A stretch of 34,820 nucleotides of DNA from Zopfochytrium polystomum (lineage: Eukaryota > Chytridiomycota > Chytridiomycetes > Chytridiales > Chytridiaceae): NCBI GenBank assembly GCA_025765615.1, contig JAIVFJ010000480.1, positions 1 to 34,820 on the forward strand, given 5' to 3'. Below are positions 32,000 through 34,820 of the stretch, piece by piece. A program made the position numbers and the translations under genes. The notes beneath the pieces were generated by a model. The model was not told the origin of the DNA and did not search any database. It saw nothing but the letters and a program-made list of their open reading frames with translations. The first letter of the stretch is position 1. Every line of letters starts with the position of its first letter.

Positions 32000-32386
32000 T
32001 CAGCGAGACCACAGCCCTTCCAAGAACGAGCTTCGCTTGCCAGCCGAAGCCATGGAATCTGTTGGTGTCTTGGCGGCGGACGGATCCACCCTTGGGCAGG
32101 TGCACTGTTCGGCGATCGGGATCTCCTTCATGACACTTTGCGCGTGGCGACCGCAGCCAGACCACTATGATTCAGGATTGAAGAGGTGGCAGCGGAAGGG
32201 GAAAGGAGGTTTTGAAGCGACGGAAAGGCGGGAGGGGGGTGAGACAGTTGCGGTGACAAATAATTCATGACGAACCGTCGTTTTCCCGCATTTCTCGCAC
32301 TTGACCTTTTGAGTAAAAGAAAAGGTCAGTTTGCTGCGCGTTACAACATACATCTCCAACACGTTGCTTGTTACCGGGAAGCACAT
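32000..32386 (-). CDS. Mini zinc-binding-type protein Y (68 aa), paralogue of X
   Basis: Exon 1 32386-32375 (12 nt, MCFP), exon 2 32305-32276 (30 nt, VKCEKCGKTT), exon 3 32164-32000 (WSGCGRHAQSVMKEIP...EQCTCPR plus a 29-residue Ser/Ala-rich tail). Introns of 69 nt (GTAACA...AAAG) and 111 nt (GTTCGT...ATAG), both phase 0, fall at exactly the same codons as in X. Exon 1 and 2 lengths are identical between paralogues, and the conserved residues are the Cys/His/Gly/Trp positions expected of a structural zinc site. The longer tail is the main difference: X stops directly after CPR. The pair flanks the cerato-platanin gene in the same orientation. The upstream DNA carries the hairpin array. Function unknown. 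Confidence 0.8.
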
Positions 32387-32396
32387 GTTTATGGAC

Positions 32397-32409
32397 AGAT
32401 TTGTTTTGA
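32397..32409 (+). promoter_or_regulatory. Isolated copy of the hairpin right-arm core in the leader of protein Y
   Basis: AGATTTGTTTTGA matches the conserved right-arm core of the downstream hairpin units exactly. It lies 11 nt upstream of the ATG of protein Y, in its presumed 5' UTR (Y is on the opposite strand). Confidence 0.4.
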
Positions 32410-32840
32410 TGGGCTCCTTTCTTTGCCTTTCCTTGGTTGTTGACGGTGGGTGCGCTTCGGTGTGCGAGTGGAGCGCTTCTTTTACAGTTGTCGCTGGTTG
32501 CGGAGTTTGGCGCCTGCACTTCACCGAAAGAGGACCCGAACACCGCCAGACGATCTTCTGATTCGAAATTCGCGAAGGTGCGAGGAAAGGACATGTCAAA
32601 CGAACATTGTCAAGGAGCGCCAAACAGCATCTGGAATTGAGGCACAAGTGAGGCGGAGTGCATGCCGAATGACGATTTGAGAGAGCTTGGAGGACGGCAC
32701 ATGTTTCAAAGAGACGAGTTACAAATAAGTAAGCTTTTTATTTGACATTCACCCCCTTAGACAAGCGTCCACTCGTCGTTCCATCTTCACTCGGTTAGAA
32801 CAGCTAAACAATCTCGCCTTAACACCAGACGAAATCGCAA

Positions 32841-33874
32841 TGAGGACCAAACCAAACCTCTGCAATTGCCCACAAAGATCGGCAATGACAAAAGATTTGT
32901 TTGACCTCATAGCGGAAGCTAACTCAAATCCCTCAAATCCCTCAAATCAACTGAAATGGAAACGAAGCTCACCACGAAGTGAGGATCAACACCAAACCTC
33001 TGCAAGGAAAACTAATGCGATCTCCTTGGCAAAAGATTTGTTTTGACCTCATATCGTATGGAAGAAATCCGGAGGAGAAGTGAGTGAGTAAGTGCGTTCG
33101 TGCGATTGAGGACCAGAGACAAACCCTTGCGAACCTCACATTGAGGTTAATGTGAGGTTGACAAAGATTTGTTTTGACCTCATACGACAGCAGACTGCGG
33201 AGTGAAAGCAGCGGAGGAATGACAATGAGGGTCGAACCAAACCTTAGCAAAAGGCTCCAGATTGTCGGGCTTTGACTAAAGATTTGTTTTGACCTCATAG
33301 CCAACAGCGATCATGGAAGACGGAGACGGCCATCGGGGGTGGGGGCGGCGGAAGGTATGGCACACAGTGAGGATCAATCCAAACCCCAGTGAGGAGGACC
33401 CTGAAAAAAGTTGGAACCTCCTGGCTAAAGATTTGTTTTGACCTCATAGTATCACAAACGGGTCTTTGGGTCTAGATGTGGGGGGTGGCTTTGAAAGTTC
33501 ACAGTGAGGATCAAAGCAAATCTGGTGCGATCACTGTCTATGAGGCCAACAGCGATGGCAAAGATTTGTTTTTGACCTCATAGTGGCCGGGGGTTGAAAG
33601 GAGCTGAAGGAAGCGAGAGGCAACGAATGTAGGCGCACAAAGCAAAACTGTGAGGATCAACACAAACCTCAACGATGCGGGAGAATTAGAACATTCCAGT
33701 CCCATGCATGACTGAAGATTTGTTTTGACCTCATAGCCAACAACAATGCACCGATGAAGGTACCGTGGGTGCCGCAACCTATATTGCAGCTGCAGGAGTG
33801 AGGACAAACACACAAACCTCTGCGAGGAGTCGTGCGAGAAACAGGGCGCTGACGAAGATTTGGTTTTAGCTCTG
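32841..33874. repeat. Tandem array of eight hairpin-forming units
   Basis: Units at 32841-32909, 32980-33051, 33107-33182, 33226-33297, 33368-33446, 33505-33580, 33651-33733 and 33799-33874 (last one degenerate at its 3' arm). Each has a left arm like TGAGGATCAACACAAACCTC and a right arm like AAAGATTTGTTTTGACCTCA. The two arms are imperfect reverse complements, so every unit folds into a stem-loop of 69-83 nt. Between them lie inner arms that differ from unit to unit but still pair within each unit. Starts are spaced 119-148 bp, separated by unique spacers. Could be clustered small-RNA precursors (either strand), structured protein-binding DNA, or a degenerate satellite. Confidence 0.8.
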
Positions 33875-34582
33875 CTCCAGGAGGTATCGTTATCGTAAGT
33901 ACTGTCACACACTTCCATCGAATTTATACTTCTCCAACAAACCATGTTTTTTCTTCTGTGGAGATGGGACGAGCGAGCCGAAGCTCCTTCCAATTTTCCT
34001 CTCTGTCTGCACCCCACTTCCATTTGTTCCAGCGGCCGTCGAGGGTCCAGTCTGTCTTTCAGTCAGTCTCCCTCCCTCCCTCCCCATCGAATCTCTCCGA
34101 GCCATCTCTCCACATTTTTTCTCCTCCATCCCCCAAAAATCCTCTGTGGGGCGCTCGCAGTCTTGGCCGTGGATCATGTGACCGTTGGCAAATGGTTGGG
34201 TGCAATTGACTTCTGCATTTGGCAGGCGGGCGTGCGTCACACGAACAAGGCAATTTTTAAGGAGCATTTGACAAGAAGGCCGTTTCGGATTGGTGCATGC
34301 ACAAGGAGGGAAGCCGAAAACAAGCCAAAATTTGCTGCCAACGAAACTTTTGAAGAGGAAGAGAAAGAAGAAAGAAAGAAAGAAAGAAGAAAAAAAAAAA
34401 AGGGGGGAAAAAAAAACTCCAATAAAAACAGCGTCGTTGCAAGCAAACAAAATGTTTTTCAACTTGTGATGGCTTGTGGTGGGAGGTTAATGGTTGATGT
34501 CGTCCCTGCCCGTACCAAAGAATTGTCAAACAAACTGCGTTGGCGGCTGGACAAGAATCCAAACATGCAATATAAACGCTGC

Positions 34583-34820
34583 TCACCAAGTTCGTCCTTT
34601 CGTGTTCTCCAGGTCGATTGGCGCCGCGTTGTGGCTGAAATAGCCAGCCGCAACCTTGGCGTCAATCTCGACCTGTGAGTCGGGCGGCAGCATGTCGGGC
34701 GGGATAGGCACGCGCTCCAAAATGGGAATGCCGGCGCCGACAATCGCGTCGTACTTCATGTTGGACATGCTGATCATGCGGTCAATCTTTTGGATGCCCA
34801 GCCAGTGCAGCACGTCCGGC
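34583..34820 (-). CDS. GTP cyclohydrolase II / Urc1-like enzyme, C-terminal part (partial)
   Basis: The frame enters from the right edge reading PDVLHWLGIQKIDRMISMSN, then MKYDAIVGAGIPILERVPIP and VEIDAKVAAGYFS, and stops at TGA 34585-34583. RibA-type GTP cyclohydrolase II proteins end with a related '...NP.K...L...GI.V.ERVP' block. The DVLHWLGI and SMSNMKYDAIV wording resembles the fungal Urc1 branch, which acts in uracil catabolism, rather than riboflavin-pathway RIB1. The 5' part, with the catalytic cysteines and GTP site, lies beyond the window. TGG-TGA at the end could also be a donor (TTG|GTGAGC) leading to another exon, so the C-terminus is not certain. Confidence 0.75.
   Translation of the reverse strand, partial: PDVLHWLGIQKIDRMISMSNMKYDAIVGAGIPILERVPIPPDMLPPDSQVEIDAKVAAGYFSHNAAPIDLENTKGRTW

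Larger units (their letters stand above)
32387..34582. other. Region upstream of protein Y holding the hairpin array
   Basis: No protein gene is convincing. Minus-strand frames with recurring MRSKQIF or YEVKTNL are translations of the repeat arm. 33900-34580 is plain intergenic DNA with a purine-rich A/G tract (about 34345-34415). Confidence 0.5.

Noticed and set aside
32841..33874. CRISPR array
   Set aside because: Repeats are imperfect, come in two complementary halves, and spacing is irregular at 119-148 bp; the DNA is eukaryotic and no cas genes are present.
32969..34023. Minus-strand proteins with recurring MRSKQIF / YEVKTNL
   Set aside because: These residues are translations of the conserved hairpin arm; the rest of each frame has no protein-like conservation.

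Overview
This is eukaryotic, almost certainly fungal, nuclear DNA. Coding exons are GC-rich and split by short GT-AG introns of about 70-120 nt. Intergenic DNA is full of microsatellites and homopolymers. A cerato-platanin-type secreted protein points to Dikarya; placing it in Basidiomycota would be a guess.

Layout, left to right. (1) 1-191, minus: 5' end of an unrecognised Ser-rich protein with a TATA box behind it. (2) About 3.5 kb of microsatellite-rich intergenic DNA. (3) 3967-6622, plus: a glycogen-targeting regulatory subunit of protein phosphatase 1 (RVxF motif, CBM21 domain, acidic region), broken once in a G7 run. (4) 7177-9024 and 10524-12372, plus: a tandem pair of three-exon sodium:solute symporter paralogues with gene-conversion-like tracts. 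(5) 13495-13919: a MITE with 16-bp terminal inverted repeats and TA target duplications. (6) 14602-15602, plus: a Cys-rich secreted, probably GPI-anchored protein. (7) 16607-18224, plus: a small membrane-anchored kinase-like protein, followed by its decayed tandem copy (18714-20080). (8) 20330-20922, minus: an unrecognised ORF that ends at the border of a lower-GC, repeat-rich island (about 21010-27240). The island holds decayed ORFs, a heat-shock-element/TATA promoter and several repeat families. (9) 27534-29260, plus: a four-exon type II membrane glycosyltransferase (GT32/OCH1-like, DXD). (10) 29881-30212 and 32000-32386, minus: two paralogous very small zinc-binding-type proteins, each made of a 12-nt coding exon, a 30-nt exon and a last exon. 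(11) 30883-31317, minus: cerato-platanin. (12) 32841-33874: eight hairpin-forming units repeating every 120-150 bp. (13) 34583-34820, minus: C-terminal part of a GTP cyclohydrolase II/Urc1-like enzyme running off the right edge.

The most novel signal is the hairpin array. Each unit has conserved outer arms that pair with each other, and inner arms that differ between units yet remain self-complementary, so the fold rather than the sequence looks preserved. A 13-nt piece of the conserved right arm recurs exactly, 11 nt upstream of the start codon of the neighbouring mini zinc protein, where a plus-strand hairpin RNA would be antisense to that mRNA. The mini zinc proteins and the compact kinase-like gene are the next best candidates for under-described biology.

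The genes do not form a pathway. Several encode surface or secreted products (symporters, GPI-type protein, cerato-platanin, glycosyltransferase). Exon structures were derived by eye from splice consensus, frame and paralogue comparison.
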